Assembly (NCBI RefSeq): GCF_013416555.1
Contig: NZ_JACCFG010000006.1
Location: forward strand, 344,824 to 408,823
Length of the DNA: 64,000 nucleotides
Direction of reading: 5' to 3'
DNA from: Sphingomonas sp. R-74633
GTDB taxonomy: Bacteria > Pseudomonadota > Alphaproteobacteria > Sphingomonadales > Sphingomonadaceae
Both the position numbers and the translations under genes were made by a program. Below the pieces are notes generated by a model that worked only from the letters and a program-made list of their open reading frames with translations, had not been told where the DNA came from and searched no databases. Position 1 is the stretch's first letter. Every line of letters starts with the position of its first letter. This document shows, piece after piece, positions 16,624 to 25,253 of the stretch.

Positions 16624-17124
16624 ATGCTCGACGAAGCGGAATTCGACCGCGACGACGCAGCCCCTATCGACATGCTCGAAAGCTATTTCGGCGCGCATGG
16701 CTGGACGCACAGCCGCGATGACGACGAGATCGTGGCGAAGGTCAAGGGAAGCTGGACGGAATATGAGCTGCGCGCGATCTGGCGCGAAGATGACGGTGTG
16801 CTCCAGTTCCTGGCGTTCCCGGACATCCGCGTTGCCGATGAGCGCCGCCTGGCGGTCTATGAGACGATCGGGCTGGTCAACGAGCAGCTGTGGATCGGCC
16901 ATTTCGAGCTCTGGTCGCAGAGCGGCATCCTGCTGTTCCGCCATGCCGCGCTGATCGACGGCGACGAGCCGACGCTGAGCCTTGCCCAGGCCGAGTTGCT
17001 GGTGGAAAGCGCGATCGACGAGTGCGAGCGCTTCTACCCGGTGTTCCAGTTCGTGCTGTGGGGCGGCAAGACGCCGCAGGACGCGCTCGCCTCCTCGCTT
17101 ATCGAAACGCAGGGCGAAGCGTGA
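16624..17124 (+). CDS. YbjN domain-containing protein
   Basis: A 166-residue protein with the YbjN fold, related to type III secretion chaperone-like sensory proteins; the function in alphaproteobacteria is unknown. Typical segments are DMLESYFGAHGW, LQFLAFPDIRVADERRLAVYETIGLVNEQLWIGHFE and the C-terminal FYPVFQFVLWGGKTPQDAL. The stop overlaps the start of proC as GTGA, so the pair is coupled. Confidence 0.87.
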   Translation: MLDEAEFDRDDAAPIDMLESYFGAHGWTHSRDDDEIVAKVKGSWTEYELRAIWREDDGVLQFLAFPDIRVADERRLAVYETIGLVNEQLWIGHFELWSQSGILLFRHAALIDGDEPTLSLAQAELLVESAIDECERFYPVFQFVLWGGKTPQDALASSLIETQGEA

Positions 17125-17918
17125 AGCCGATCCCCCCGGCCAGCCTGTGGCTGGTGGGCTGCGGCAACATGGCGGGCGCGATGCTGCGCCGCTGGATCGA
17201 GACGGGGACGATCGACCCCGCCCAGGTCTTCGTCGTCAACCGCGAGGACCGAGAGCTGCCCGCCGGCGTGCGCCAGGGCCGCGAGTTCCCCGAAGGGCCG
17301 CTGCCCGACGCGGTGATGCTCGGCATGAAGCCGCAGCAGATCGACCTGATCGCCGAAACGCATGGCGCCCGTATAGCCGGCGTGAAGCTGCTGATCTCGA
17401 TCCTCGCCGGCGTCGAGCTGGCATCGCTGGCGGACCGGTTCACCGCCGGTGCGATCGTGCGCGTCATGCCGAACCTGCCGGTGGCGATCGGCAAAGGGGT
17501 CGTCGGCATGGCCGGCGAACATAATCATCCGGCCGATACACTGATGCAGCCGCTCGGGCTGGTCGAGTGGATGGCCGACGAACGCGGGCTCGACCTGCTC
17601 GGCGTGCTCGCCGGCTGCGGCCCGGCCTTCACCTATCGCTTCATCGACGCGCTCGCCGCCGCCGGTACCGGCCTCGGGCTGCCCGAAGACCAGGCGCTGC
17701 GCCTCGCGATCGCGACGGTGGGCGGGGCAGGGCTGCTCGCCGCGGAAGCCGATGCGCCGCCTTCGACGTTGGCGGACCGGGTGGCCAGCCCGGGCGGCTC
17801 GACGCGCAAGGGGCTCGACGTGCTCGATGCCGATGGCGCGATCCGCAAGCTGATGCAGGCGACGCTCGAAGCCTCCGAGCGCCGCAGCGCCGAAATGGCC
17901 GCCGAGGCGCGCCGCTAG
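17121..17918 (+). CDS. proC: pyrroline-5-carboxylate reductase
   Basis: The final enzyme of proline synthesis: it reduces 1-pyrroline-5-carboxylate with NAD(P)H. The 265 residues start with a Rossmann loop (LVGCGNMAGAMLRRW). MLGMKPQQI and VRVMPNLPVAIGKGVVG follow, and the C-terminal dimer domain carries the signature LAGCGPAFTYRFIDALAAAG and ASPGGSTRKGLDVL. The start is a GTG at 17121 sharing bases with the ybjN stop (GTGA). Confidence 0.96.
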   Translation: MKPIPPASLWLVGCGNMAGAMLRRWIETGTIDPAQVFVVNREDRELPAGVRQGREFPEGPLPDAVMLGMKPQQIDLIAETHGARIAGVKLLISILAGVELASLADRFTAGAIVRVMPNLPVAIGKGVVGMAGEHNHPADTLMQPLGLVEWMADERGLDLLGVLAGCGPAFTYRFIDALAAAGTGLGLPEDQALRLAIATVGGAGLLAAEADAPPSTLADRVASPGGSTRKGLDVLDADGAIRKLMQATLEASERRSAEMAAEARR

Positions 17919-17978
17919 GAACGCCTGCTCCGCTCCGCCGTTGTTGCGCCGATAGCGTAACCGATGGAGTCGAGCGCC

Positions 17979-18587
17979 ATGACGACCACCACTGCCACCC
18001 GCGATAATAAGGGCCGCTTCACCGGATCGAAGCGGACGAGCACCGGCCACAACCTCGGCGTGATCGCCGGCGCCGCGGCGGGCGGCATGGCGCTGGGCGT
18101 GCTCGCCCTGCTCGGACGCAAGGCGGCGGTGCAGGCGCCGAGCCTGCTCGCCGGCAATTGGGATGAAGCGCTCGCGCTAGAGCATGAAGCCGTGCGCAAG
18201 GTGTTTGACCAGATCGAAGCGACCGACGAGCGCTCCACCACCAAGCGCAACCTGCTGCTCGCGCATCTGAAGCACGCGCTGATGAAGCACGCGGTGGAGG
18301 AAGAGAATGTCATCTACCCCGCCTTGCGCGAGGCAGGGCAGCGTGAGGGTGCCGACGAACTCACCAAAGAGCACGGCTATGTGAAGCAATATCTCTACGA
18401 GCTCGAGAACACGCCCACCGCCTCGCCCGACTGGATCGCCAAGGTCCGCGAGTTCCGCGCCGCGATCGAGGAGCATATGGGCGAGGAGGAAATGCGCCTC
18501 TTCCCGATGCTGCGCGCCCAACTCAGCGACGAGAAGAACAAGGCGCTGACGCTGACGATGAACAAGGAAGGCTTCAAGGTGGCGTAG
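17979..18587 (+). CDS. hemerythrin HHE domain protein
   Basis: A 202-residue protein. The first 60 residues are basic and hydroxyl-rich, then a glycine/alanine-rich hydrophobic stretch (VIAGAAAGGMALGVLALLG, about 29-47) that could sit in a membrane. From about 65 the hemerythrin-like four-helix domain has EHEAVRKVFDQIE, HALMKHAVEEENVIYPAL, KEHGYVKQYLYE and EEHMGEEEMRLFPML, carrying the expected di-iron His and Glu ligands. A likely role is oxygen, nitric oxide or iron sensing or stress protection. The ATG at 17979 with GGAG upstream is preferred to the ATG five codons earlier. Its end overlaps the convergent neighbour by 14 bases. Confidence 0.87.
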   Translation: MTTTTATRDNKGRFTGSKRTSTGHNLGVIAGAAAGGMALGVLALLGRKAAVQAPSLLAGNWDEALALEHEAVRKVFDQIEATDERSTTKRNLLLAHLKHALMKHAVEEENVIYPALREAGQREGADELTKEHGYVKQYLYELENTPTASPDWIAKVREFRAAIEEHMGEEEMRLFPMLRAQLSDEKNKALTLTMNKEGFKVA

Positions 18588-19287
18588 GGCTATAGGGCCT
18601 CGCACCGAACACGGCGGGGTCGATCAAGGCGTCGGGCAGGACGGTGGCGATCTGCCAGCTGTTGTCCGGCAGGCTTCCGTCGTCGGAATAATCCGAGCGG
18701 GAGAGCATGAGGCCTTCGCTGAGATCCGGCTGTGCCGAGTAGCAATTGGTGGAGCCGACGAACGGGTCGCCCACGCTTACGCATCGCGCCTTCACCCCGG
18801 CGATGACCTGTTCCATGCAGCTATGGATCAGCGATCTGGGCTTGCAGACAGGAATGTCGTGGTCCCAACCGGCGAATTGCAGAGAGCCCTTTGTCGCCGG
18901 GAGGACCGAGCTGGTGCGCCGCAGGGAGATCCGGGCGGTGCAGGCCGCGCTGTCTGCGCTGATGGTAGGAATGTTCTCGAAAACCGCGACGCGATCCCGG
19001 TCGCGATAGATCTGGCGCTTGCCCGACCATTGCAGCTCGCTGCCTTCGATCTTCGCTTTCAGGCCGCGCGTCGCGCAGCTCGACTCCAGTTGCGTCACCG
19101 CCTCGTTCACGTCTACCCGGCCAAAGCGATCTTCGGCATATAGGCCGCGAACCTTGGCCTGGCTCGACGCGACAAGCCCGTCGGGCAGCGGCGCGGCTTC
19201 TTCGCGCGCGAGAGCGGGAACGGGCGATGCCGCAAGCAAAGCGGCAAGCGCCGTGGCCCTGATCTTCCGCCAGATGTGGTGCTCCAT
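18574..19287 (-). CDS. predicted secreted hypothetical protein
   Basis: A 237-residue protein with a clear signal peptide (positively charged MEHHIWRKIR, then a hydrophobic run, cut after PALA around 29). The mature part has six or more cysteines at spaced positions (SSCATRG, SAACTARIS, IPVCKPRS, HSCMEQV, ARCVSVG, NCYSAQ), suggesting a disulfide-bonded periplasmic or outer-membrane-associated protein. No domain is recognised. It lies two bases after the TetR gene on the same strand, so it is part of the regulator's transcript. Confidence 0.7.
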   Translation of the reverse strand: MEHHIWRKIRATALAALLAASPVPALAREEAAPLPDGLVASSQAKVRGLYAEDRFGRVDVNEAVTQLESSCATRGLKAKIEGSELQWSGKRQIYRDRDRVAVFENIPTISADSAACTARISLRRTSSVLPATKGSLQFAGWDHDIPVCKPRSLIHSCMEQVIAGVKARCVSVGDPFVGSTNCYSAQPDLSEGLMLSRSDYSDDGSLPDNSWQIATVLPDALIDPAVFGARPYSPTPP

Positions 19288-19289
19288 AG

Positions 19290-19925
19290 TCAAAGCCCCT
19301 CGGCCAGCCTCTCCATATATGCACACAGCATATCCGCCACGGCCTCCGAATATGCCACGATCTCCGCCTCCTCGCGAGGCGTCTCGGAAAAGCTGCTCCC
19401 CACTTCGCTGAGCGTGGTTTTGATCAGGTCGCCCGCCAGCGTCCGCCTGGCTTCCTCCACCCCCGGCAGTGCCTCCAGCAGGAACGCCCGGAAGATCCCG
19501 GCGCTTTCGCCCTTCGCCTCCACCGCCTCGGGCGCATCGCGGTAGAGCGGCGCCGCGTCGCTCAGCGCGGTGCGCACCGCTGCTTCTTCGCATTCGGACT
19601 GGATGAAGGCATGGACCAGCCGGCGCAGCCGGGCAGGGGGCGGAGCGGCGGAATCTTCGAGAATGCTGCGCAATAGCGCCGATGTCCGCTGCCACTCGTC
19701 GCTCTGCAGGCGGAACAGGATCGCGGCCTTGTTCGGGAAATATTGGTAGAGCGAGCCGACGCTCACCCCGGCGCGCTCGGCGACTCGCGCGGTGGTGAAA
19801 CGCTGTGCGCCTTCCTTCATCAAAACCTGAATAGCCGCGTCGAGCACGGCCTCGACGAGCTGCTGTGCGCGCTCCTGTTTCGGCTGTTTCCGCGAGGAAA
19901 TAGGGGCGCTGCGGGCGGTGGTCAT
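19290..19925 (-). CDS. TetR/AcrR family regulator
   Basis: A 211-residue repressor-type protein. The DNA-binding helix-turn-helix occupies about residues 38-72 (FTTARVAERAGVSVGSLYQYFPNKAAIL). The rest is an all-helical ligand domain that cannot be assigned a ligand. It is divergent from the O-methyltransferase gene, with 97 bases between, which is the classic layout for a repressor and its target. A short inverted repeat in the spacer is a candidate site. It is co-transcribed with the secreted hypothetical gene just downstream. Confidence 0.9.
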   Translation of the reverse strand: MTTARSAPISSRKQPKQERAQQLVEAVLDAAIQVLMKEGAQRFTTARVAERAGVSVGSLYQYFPNKAAILFRLQSDEWQRTSALLRSILEDSAAPPPARLRRLVHAFIQSECEEAAVRTALSDAAPLYRDAPEAVEAKGESAGIFRAFLLEALPGVEEARRTLAGDLIKTTLSEVGSSFSETPREEAEIVAYSEAVADMLCAYMERLAEGL

Positions 19926-19959
19926 GCGGGCGTTCTGCCAATGCGAATAGTCAAACCTG

Positions 19960-19972
19960 ACGAACTAGTCGT
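19960..19972. promoter_or_regulatory. possible operator between tetR and O-methyltransferase genes
   Basis: ACGA-N5-TCGT, a short inverted repeat centred in the 97-base spacer between the divergent genes. A direct partial copy of the core (AATAGTC / ACTAGTC) lies 15 bases away. Too short to be firm, but its placement suits a TetR-type operator. Confidence 0.3.
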
Positions 19973-20022
19973 ATTTTCCGTTCCAGCAGGCAAGCCCCTG
20001 CTTCCACACGGAGAAACCCAAA

Positions 20023-20688
20023 ATGACGACGCTATCGAGCGCCCCCGTGGCGCCCCTGCTCGCGCGCCTGTTCGCCGAGTCCGATGCCAACCCGCCGACG
20101 CGCCACCCGGCCTTTGCCGGCATGACCAGCGAGGATCATCGCGCGATGATGCGCAGCAAGACCGACTATCGCGAATTCTACGGCCAACTCAGCGACTTCG
20201 CGCTGCCGGTGTCACCCGAGGTGGGCAATCTTCTCTACATGCTGGTGCGCGCGACCAGGGCGCGCTCGATCGTCGAGTTCGGCACCTCGTTCGGCCTCTC
20301 GACGCTCCACCTCGCGGCCGGGCTGCGCGACAATGGCGGCGGGCGGCTGATCACCAGCGAGTTCGAAGCCGGCAAGCTGGCGCGGGCCAGGGCGAACCTC
20401 GCCGAGGGCGGGCTGGCCGATCTGGTCGAGTTCCGCGAAGGCGATGCGCTGGAGACGCTGGCGACCGACCTGCCCGAGCATATCGACCTGCTGCTGCTCG
20501 ACGGCGCCAAGGCGCTCTATTCGGACATTCTCGACCGGGTGGAGAGCCGCTTGCGGCCGGGCGCGATCCTGATCGCCGACAACGCCGATTATTGCCCGGA
20601 ATATCTCGAGCGCGTCGGCAATGTCGCGAACGGCTATTTGTCGATGCCGTTTACCGACGAAGTGGAGCTGTCGATCCGGCTCGGATGA
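20023..20688 (+). CDS. class I SAM-dependent O-methyltransferase
   Basis: A 221-residue O-methyltransferase of the CCoAOMT-like group. The SAM-binding motif is SIVEFGTSFGLSTLHLAAG (about 86-104); GGRLITSEFEAGKLARARANL gives the acidic residue after strand 2, and LLLLDGAKALYSDIL holds the metal/catalytic region. Substrates of such enzymes are usually catechols or small phenolics; none can be named here. The start lies right after the spacer with TetR, whose control of this gene is inferred from the divergent layout. Confidence 0.88.
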   Translation: MTTLSSAPVAPLLARLFAESDANPPTRHPAFAGMTSEDHRAMMRSKTDYREFYGQLSDFALPVSPEVGNLLYMLVRATRARSIVEFGTSFGLSTLHLAAGLRDNGGGRLITSEFEAGKLARARANLAEGGLADLVEFREGDALETLATDLPEHIDLLLLDGAKALYSDILDRVESRLRPGAILIADNADYCPEYLERVGNVANGYLSMPFTDEVELSIRLG

Positions 20689-20706
20689 CGGGAGGGCGTC
20701 TGGGGC

Positions 20707-21192
20707 CTAGCGCCCCAGCGTCGCCACCACTGCGCGCTCCTCGTCGGGCACCAGCCCCTCGAGCACCGCCCAGAAGCCACCCACCGCATCGCGGTCGGCG
20801 TTCGAATAGGCGGCGGCCATCTTCTCGCGCAGCGCGTCGAACAGCTCGCCTTCGAGCTTCGCGCCGGAGGGCGTGAGCCGCAGCAGGCGCTGGCGCCGGT
20901 CACGGTCGCCGGTGCGCGTCTCGACAAAGCCGCGATCGGCCAGTTCGGTCAGTACGCGGCCAAGCGACTGTTTGGTGATCGACAGGATCGCGAGCAGCTC
21001 GCTCACCGTCAGGTCCGGCTTGCGCGCGATGAAATAGAGCGCGCGGTGATGCGCGCGGCCCAGGCCCTGCTCGGCCAGCCCCGCATCGATCGAGCGGGTG
21101 AGATGGGCATAGCCGAAATAGAGCAATTCCACGCCGCGCCGGATCTCGGGCTCGCGCAGGAACAGGGGAGAGGCAGGAATTGGGGCAGCCAT
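20707..21192 (-). CDS. MarR family regulator
   Basis: A winged-helix regulator of about 161 residues. The recognition region is DLTVSELLAILSITKQSLGRVLTELADRGFVETRTGDRDRRQRLLRL, an exact MarR layout including the D-x-R-x-R wing. It converges with the O-methyltransferase gene (18-base gap) and is divergent from ilvE, whose promoter it shares; regulation of ilvE or of itself is possible. An in-frame GTG six codons upstream (21210) is an alternative start. Confidence 0.9.
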   Translation of the reverse strand: MAAPIPASPLFLREPEIRRGVELLYFGYAHLTRSIDAGLAEQGLGRAHHRALYFIARKPDLTVSELLAILSITKQSLGRVLTELADRGFVETRTGDRDRRQRLLRLTPSGAKLEGELFDALREKMAAAYSNADRDAVGGFWAVLEGLVPDEERAVVATLGR

Positions 21193-21256
21193 GTTGACGC
21201 TTTCTGCCACCGCGCCTAACCCGCTGCAAGCCGCTCAAGGCAGAGTCGGGAAGAGT

Positions 21257-22357
21257 ATGATGAACGACACCACGATCCTGGATTTCGAGTTCGAAGCGCA
21301 CACCAACCCGGTCAGCGATGCCGACCGTGCAGCGGTGCTTGAGAACCCCGGGTTCGGCAAGGTGTTCACCGACCATATGGCGGTGATCAAATATTCGACC
21401 GAGAAGGGCTGGCACGACGCCAAGATCCTGCCGCGCGGGCCGATCCAGGTCGATCCGGCGACGGCCGTGCTCCACTATGCGCAGGAGATTTTCGAGGGGC
21501 TCAAGGCGTATCGTACGCCCGATGGCAGCGTGACGCTGTTCCGCGCGGACGAGAATGCCCGCCGCTTCCGCGAATCCGCCGAGCGCATGGCGATGGCGCC
21601 GCTGCCGGACGAAATGTTCCTCAATTCGATCCGCGAGCTGGTGAAGATCGACCAGAAGTGGATCCCGGAGATCGAGGGCGGCTCGCTCTATCTGCGCCCC
21701 TTCATGTTCGCGAGCGAAGTGTTCCTCGGCGTCAAGCCGGCCAGCGAATATCTCTACATGGTGATCGCCTCGCCGGCGGGCGCCTATTTCAAGGGCGGCG
21801 CGCCGTCGGTCACCCTCTGGGTTTCCGAGCATTACACCCGCGCGGCGCCGGGCGGCACCGGTGCGGCCAAGTGCGGCGGCAACTATGCCGCGAGCCTGGT
21901 CGCGCAGAAGGAAGCGATCGGCGAAGGCTGCGACCAGGTCGTGTTCCTCGACGCGGTCGAGAATCGCTATGTCGAGGAGCTCGGCGGGATGAACGTGATG
22001 TTCGTGATGGACGACGGCTCGATCATCACCCCGCCGTTGGGCGGCACGATCCTGCCCGGGATCACGCGGGACTCGCTGCTCACGCTGGCGCGCGACCAGG
22101 GCATCACGGTGCGCGAGGAGCGCTATTCGATCGACCAGTGGAAGGCCGATGCCCAGAGCGGCAAGCTGCGCGAGGCGTTCGCCTGCGGCACCGCGGCGGT
22201 GCTCACGCCGATCGGCAAGGTGCGCGGCCGCGGCTATGAGTTCATGATCGGCAATGGCGGCCCCGGCATCCTTACCGAGAAGCTGCGGGCCGAACTCGGC
22301 GGTATTCAGCGCGGCACGGCACAAGACCCGCACGGCTGGGTTGAACGGCTGATCTAA
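21257..22357 (+). CDS. ilvE: branched-chain amino acid aminotransferase
   Basis: A pyridoxal-phosphate enzyme that makes or degrades leucine, isoleucine and valine by transfer of the amino group to or from 2-oxoglutarate. The 366 residues are of the fold-type IV long form. LHYAQEIFEGLKAYR is near the N-terminus, the PLP lysine is in GGTGAAKCGGNYAAS, and EELGGMNVMFV, ILPGITRDSLL and FACGTAAVLTPIG complete the family signature. Two adjacent ATGs (21257, 21260) are possible starts. It lies immediately upstream of tRNA-Gln on the same strand. Confidence 0.95.
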   Translation: MMNDTTILDFEFEAHTNPVSDADRAAVLENPGFGKVFTDHMAVIKYSTEKGWHDAKILPRGPIQVDPATAVLHYAQEIFEGLKAYRTPDGSVTLFRADENARRFRESAERMAMAPLPDEMFLNSIRELVKIDQKWIPEIEGGSLYLRPFMFASEVFLGVKPASEYLYMVIASPAGAYFKGGAPSVTLWVSEHYTRAAPGGTGAAKCGGNYAASLVAQKEAIGEGCDQVVFLDAVENRYVEELGGMNVMFVMDDGSIITPPLGGTILPGITRDSLLTLARDQGITVREERYSIDQWKADAQSGKLREAFACGTAAVLTPIGKVRGRGYEFMIGNGGPGILTEKLRAELGGIQRGTAQDPHGWVERLI

Positions 22358-22380
22358 GCCCGTATAAGCGCCCGCTCTGC

Positions 22381-22455
22381 TGGGGCGTCGCCAAGCGGTA
22401 AGGCACCGGTTTTTGGTACCGGCATTCGCAGGTTCGAATCCTGCCGCCCCAGCCA
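22381..22455 (+). tRNA. tRNA-Gln (anticodon TTG)
   Basis: The acceptor TGGGGCG pairs with CGCCCCA, followed by the discriminator G and an encoded CCA. The anticodon arm is CCGGT-TTTTGGT-ACCGG with anticodon TTG. The T arm CGCAGG-TTCGAAT-CCTGCG and the D arm are intact. It lies 23 bases past ilvE. Confidence 0.97.
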
Positions 22456-22535
22456 GTAGGACCCTCGGGATTCGGCCTCAAGGCACTGATATAGTGCAGA
22501 ATGCTCCCATGGTTGGGTGTTTGGCTGGACTCCGT

Positions 22536-22557
22536 CCGACCGGCTGAAGCCGGTCGG
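22536..22557. terminator. hairpin between tRNA-Gln and the emrB-like gene
   Basis: CCGACCGGC-TGAA-GCCGGTCGG: a perfect 9-bp stem (10 if the loop is counted as two) 10 bases past the end of the efflux gene on the minus strand and 80 bases past the tRNA on the plus strand. No T run follows on either side, so its use as a terminator is likely only by position. Confidence 0.5.
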
Positions 22558-22566
22558 GTGCGGCGC

Positions 22567-24096
22567 CTAGTGTGCCGCTCCGGGGCCGACCATGCGGCGC
22601 GGACGCGGGGTGAGCCAGATGATCATCGCCGCTGCGACGAAGACGAACGCGGAGAGCAGGAAGATGTGGCTGGTCGCCAGCGCAAAGGCCTCCTTGTCGA
22701 CCAGCTGGGCGACCACGCCCCGCGCCTGATCGAGCGAGAAGCCCTGTGCGGTGAGCGCGTTGACTGTGCCGTCGCTGTTGAGCTTCGAGACGAGCTCGCT
22801 GCGCGAGACCCGGGCGCTGTCGTCCCAGGCGGTGGTCGAGATCGACGTGGCGATCGCGCCGGCCATCGTCCGCAGGAACGCCATCACGCCTGCCGCCGAA
22901 GCGGTTTCGTGCGGCTCGACCGCGCCGAGCGCCAGCGTGGTCAGCGGGATGAAGAAGAAGGGCATGCCGAAGCCCTGGAGCATCTGCGGGAAGGCGAGGC
23001 TCCAGAAATCGGCCTGGCTGTTCCAGTGGACGCGAAGCAGCGAAGTCAGGCCCAGCCACAATATCCCGAAGCAGACCAGCGCGCGCGGATCGACCTTGGA
23101 CGACAGCTTGGCGACGATCGGCGACATGATCACCGCCGCCACGCCGGTGAACGCAGTGGCATAGCCGGCATAGGTCGCGGTGTAGCCCATGCTGGTCTGC
23201 AGCCATTGCGGGATGATCACGGCGGACGAGAAGAAGGTGCCGAAGGCAAAGGCCAGCGACAGCACCGAGACGGTGAAGCCCCGGTGGCGGAACACGCGCA
23301 GGTCGACGATCGGCTGGTCCTCGGTGCCTTCCCAGGCGAGGAAGACCAGGAAGCCGACCAGCGCGATCACACCGAGCGTTACGATCGTGCCGTCGTTGAA
23401 CCAGTCATGTTCGCGGCCGAGATCGAGCATGATCTGCAGCGCGCCGATCCACAGCAGCATCAGCATCAGCCCGACGCGGTCGACGCGCAGCTTGCTCGTC
23501 GGCGTCTCGACCTTGGCGAGCAGCCGCATCGCGCCGAACGCGCAGGCCGCGGCGACGGGGATGTTGATGAAGAAGATCCAGTGCCACGACCAGCTGTCCG
23601 AGATCGTACCGCCCAGGATCGGCCCCAGGATCGGCGCGACGACGGTGGTCATCGCCCAGACGCCCATCGCCTGGGCACGCTGCTGGGGCGGGAAGATGCG
23701 CATGAGGAGCGTCTGCGACAGCGGCATCAGCGGGCCGCCGCACAGGCCCTGGCCGATACGGCAGGCGACGAGCATGCCGAGCGTGCTCGACAGGCCGCAC
23801 AGCACCGAAAACACGCCGAAGCCGATCATGCCGAAGGTGAAGGTCCGCACCGTGCCGAAGCGTCCGGCGAGCCAGCCGGTGAGCGGTACGCACACCGCCT
23901 CCGCCACGGCATAGGAGGTGATGATCCACGTCCCCTGGCTGCCCGAAATGCCCAGGCTGCCGGCGATATGCGGCACCGAGACGTTGGCGATGGTCGTGTC
24001 GAGCACCACCATGAAGTTGGTCAGCGCGAGCACCACGCCCGCCAGGATCAGCGACACGCCCTTCAGCGGCGCCATTTCCTCGGCCTTGCCGTTCAT
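22567..24096 (-). CDS. emrB: EmrB/QacA-type DHA2 multidrug efflux transporter
   Basis: A 509-residue proton-driven major facilitator with about 14 membrane helices. DTTIANVSVPHIAGSLG in helix 1, GWLAGRFGTVRTFTFG (motif A) and GPILGPILGGTISDSWSWHWIFFINIP (motif C plus the typical DHA2 stretch) fix the family. With the adjacent periplasmic adaptor and outer-membrane factor it would form a tripartite pump. The gene is last in a three-gene operon on the minus strand, 11 bases after the adaptor gene. The drug range cannot be told from sequence. Confidence 0.93.
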   Translation of the reverse strand: MNGKAEEMAPLKGVSLILAGVVLALTNFMVVLDTTIANVSVPHIAGSLGISGSQGTWIITSYAVAEAVCVPLTGWLAGRFGTVRTFTFGMIGFGVFSVLCGLSSTLGMLVACRIGQGLCGGPLMPLSQTLLMRIFPPQQRAQAMGVWAMTTVVAPILGPILGGTISDSWSWHWIFFINIPVAAACAFGAMRLLAKVETPTSKLRVDRVGLMLMLLWIGALQIMLDLGREHDWFNDGTIVTLGVIALVGFLVFLAWEGTEDQPIVDLRVFRHRGFTVSVLSLAFAFGTFFSSAVIIPQWLQTSMGYTATYAGYATAFTGVAAVIMSPIVAKLSSKVDPRALVCFGILWLGLTSLLRVHWNSQADFWSLAFPQMLQGFGMPFFFIPLTTLALGAVEPHETASAAGVMAFLRTMAGAIATSISTTAWDDSARVSRSELVSKLNSDGTVNALTAQGFSLDQARGVVAQLVDKEAFALATSHIFLLSAFVFVAAAMIIWLTPRPRRMVGPGAAH

Positions 24097-24107
24097 CGGG
24101 CTGGTCC

Positions 24108-25253
24108 TCAGTTCTTCGAGACGTCGATCTCGGCGTCCATCGAGAGGCCGACGCGCAGCGGGTGGTCGGCGAGTTCCTTAGGATCGAGCGCGACGCGCAC
24201 CGGCAGGCGCTGGACCACCTTGATCCAGTTGCCCGTGGCGTTCTGCGCCGGGATCAGCGCGAAGGACGAGCCGGTGCCGCCCGACAGGCCTACGACCTTG
24301 CCGTGATACTCGACCTTGCCGCCGTAGAGGTCGGACTTGAGCCTCACCGGCTGGCCGACCTTCACGCTGTTCAGCTGGCCTTCCTTGAAATTGGCATCGA
24401 CATAGAGCTGGCCGACCGGGACGATCAGCATCAGCTGCGCGCCCGGGGCGACGCGCTGGCCGACCTGGACGGCGCGGCGGGTGATCACGCCGTCGATCGG
24501 CGCGCGGATCACGGTGCGCTCGAGATCGAGGCGTGCCTGCGACACCTTGGCTTGCGCGGCGAGCACCTCGGGCGCCGAATTGGCGGTGGTGCCGCTGATC
24601 AGCGCGTTGTTCGCCGCAAGTTCGCCCGATGCCGCGCCGCGGGTCGAGTTCGCCTGGGCGATGCCGGCGCGCGCGAGCTCCAGATTGGCCTTGGCCGAGG
24701 AGAAGGCGTTGGTCGCCGAAGTGAGCTCCTCACCCGACACCGCACCATTGGGGGCGAGGCGCTGGCGCCGGGCGAGGTCCACCCGCGCCTTCTCGTAATC
24801 CGCCTCGGCAGCGGCGAGCTGGGCGCGGGCTCTGGAAATATCGGCACCGCGGGCCTGGACCTGCGCCGCAAGCGCGGTGCTGGTGGCCGAGGCCTGGCCA
24901 TATTGGCGGCGGGCCTTGGCCAGCTCGGCCTCGGCCTGGGCAAGCGCGATCCTGGCGTCGCTGTCGTCGAGCTGGACGAGGATGTCGCCCTTCTTCACCG
25001 TCTGGGTGTCGGAAACCGCGACGCCCGCGACCTGCGCCGCGACCATCGGCGTCACGCTGGCAGTGTCGGCGCCGACATAGGCATTGTCGGTGCTGATATA
25101 GTGGCTGCCGACCAGTGCGTACCAGCCGCCATAGCCAATGCCGGCGATCAGCACCGCGCCTGCGATGCCACCCAGCAGCCGCTTGCGCAGGCTCGGCTTG
25201 GCCGGCGCTTCCCCGGCGTTCGCAATGTGGATCTGGGGTTCGGCGTCAGCCAT
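24108..25253 (-). CDS. emrA: EmrA/HlyD-type membrane fusion protein
   Basis: A 381-residue periplasmic adaptor. A single membrane helix spans about 27-48. A barrel-sandwich half (VSDTQTVKKGDILVQLDDSDARIAL) leads into two long coiled-coil helices full of Ala, Lys and Gln, then the other half (RAPIDGVITRRAVQVGQRVAPG) and a beta-barrel domain. It links the inner-membrane EmrB-like pump to the outer-membrane channel. Its start codon at 25253 overlaps the end of the upstream outer-membrane gene by 8 bases, showing coupling. Confidence 0.92.
   Translation of the reverse strand: MADAEPQIHIANAGEAPAKPSLRKRLLGGIAGAVLIAGIGYGGWYALVGSHYISTDNAYVGADTASVTPMVAAQVAGVAVSDTQTVKKGDILVQLDDSDARIALAQAEAELAKARRQYGQASATSTALAAQVQARGADISRARAQLAAAEADYEKARVDLARRQRLAPNGAVSGEELTSATNAFSSAKANLELARAGIAQANSTRGAASGELAANNALISGTTANSAPEVLAAQAKVSQARLDLERTVIRAPIDGVITRRAVQVGQRVAPGAQLMLIVPVGQLYVDANFKEGQLNSVKVGQPVRLKSDLYGGKVEYHGKVVGLSGGTGSSFALIPAQNATGNWIKVVQRLPVRVALDPKELADHPLRVGLSMDAEIDVSKN

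Noticed and set aside
22501..24306. Plus-strand frame of about 600 codons opposite the emrB-like gene
   Set aside because: Antisense shadow. The content (GDEHAERARQ-like strings) reflects reversed codons of a transmembrane protein.
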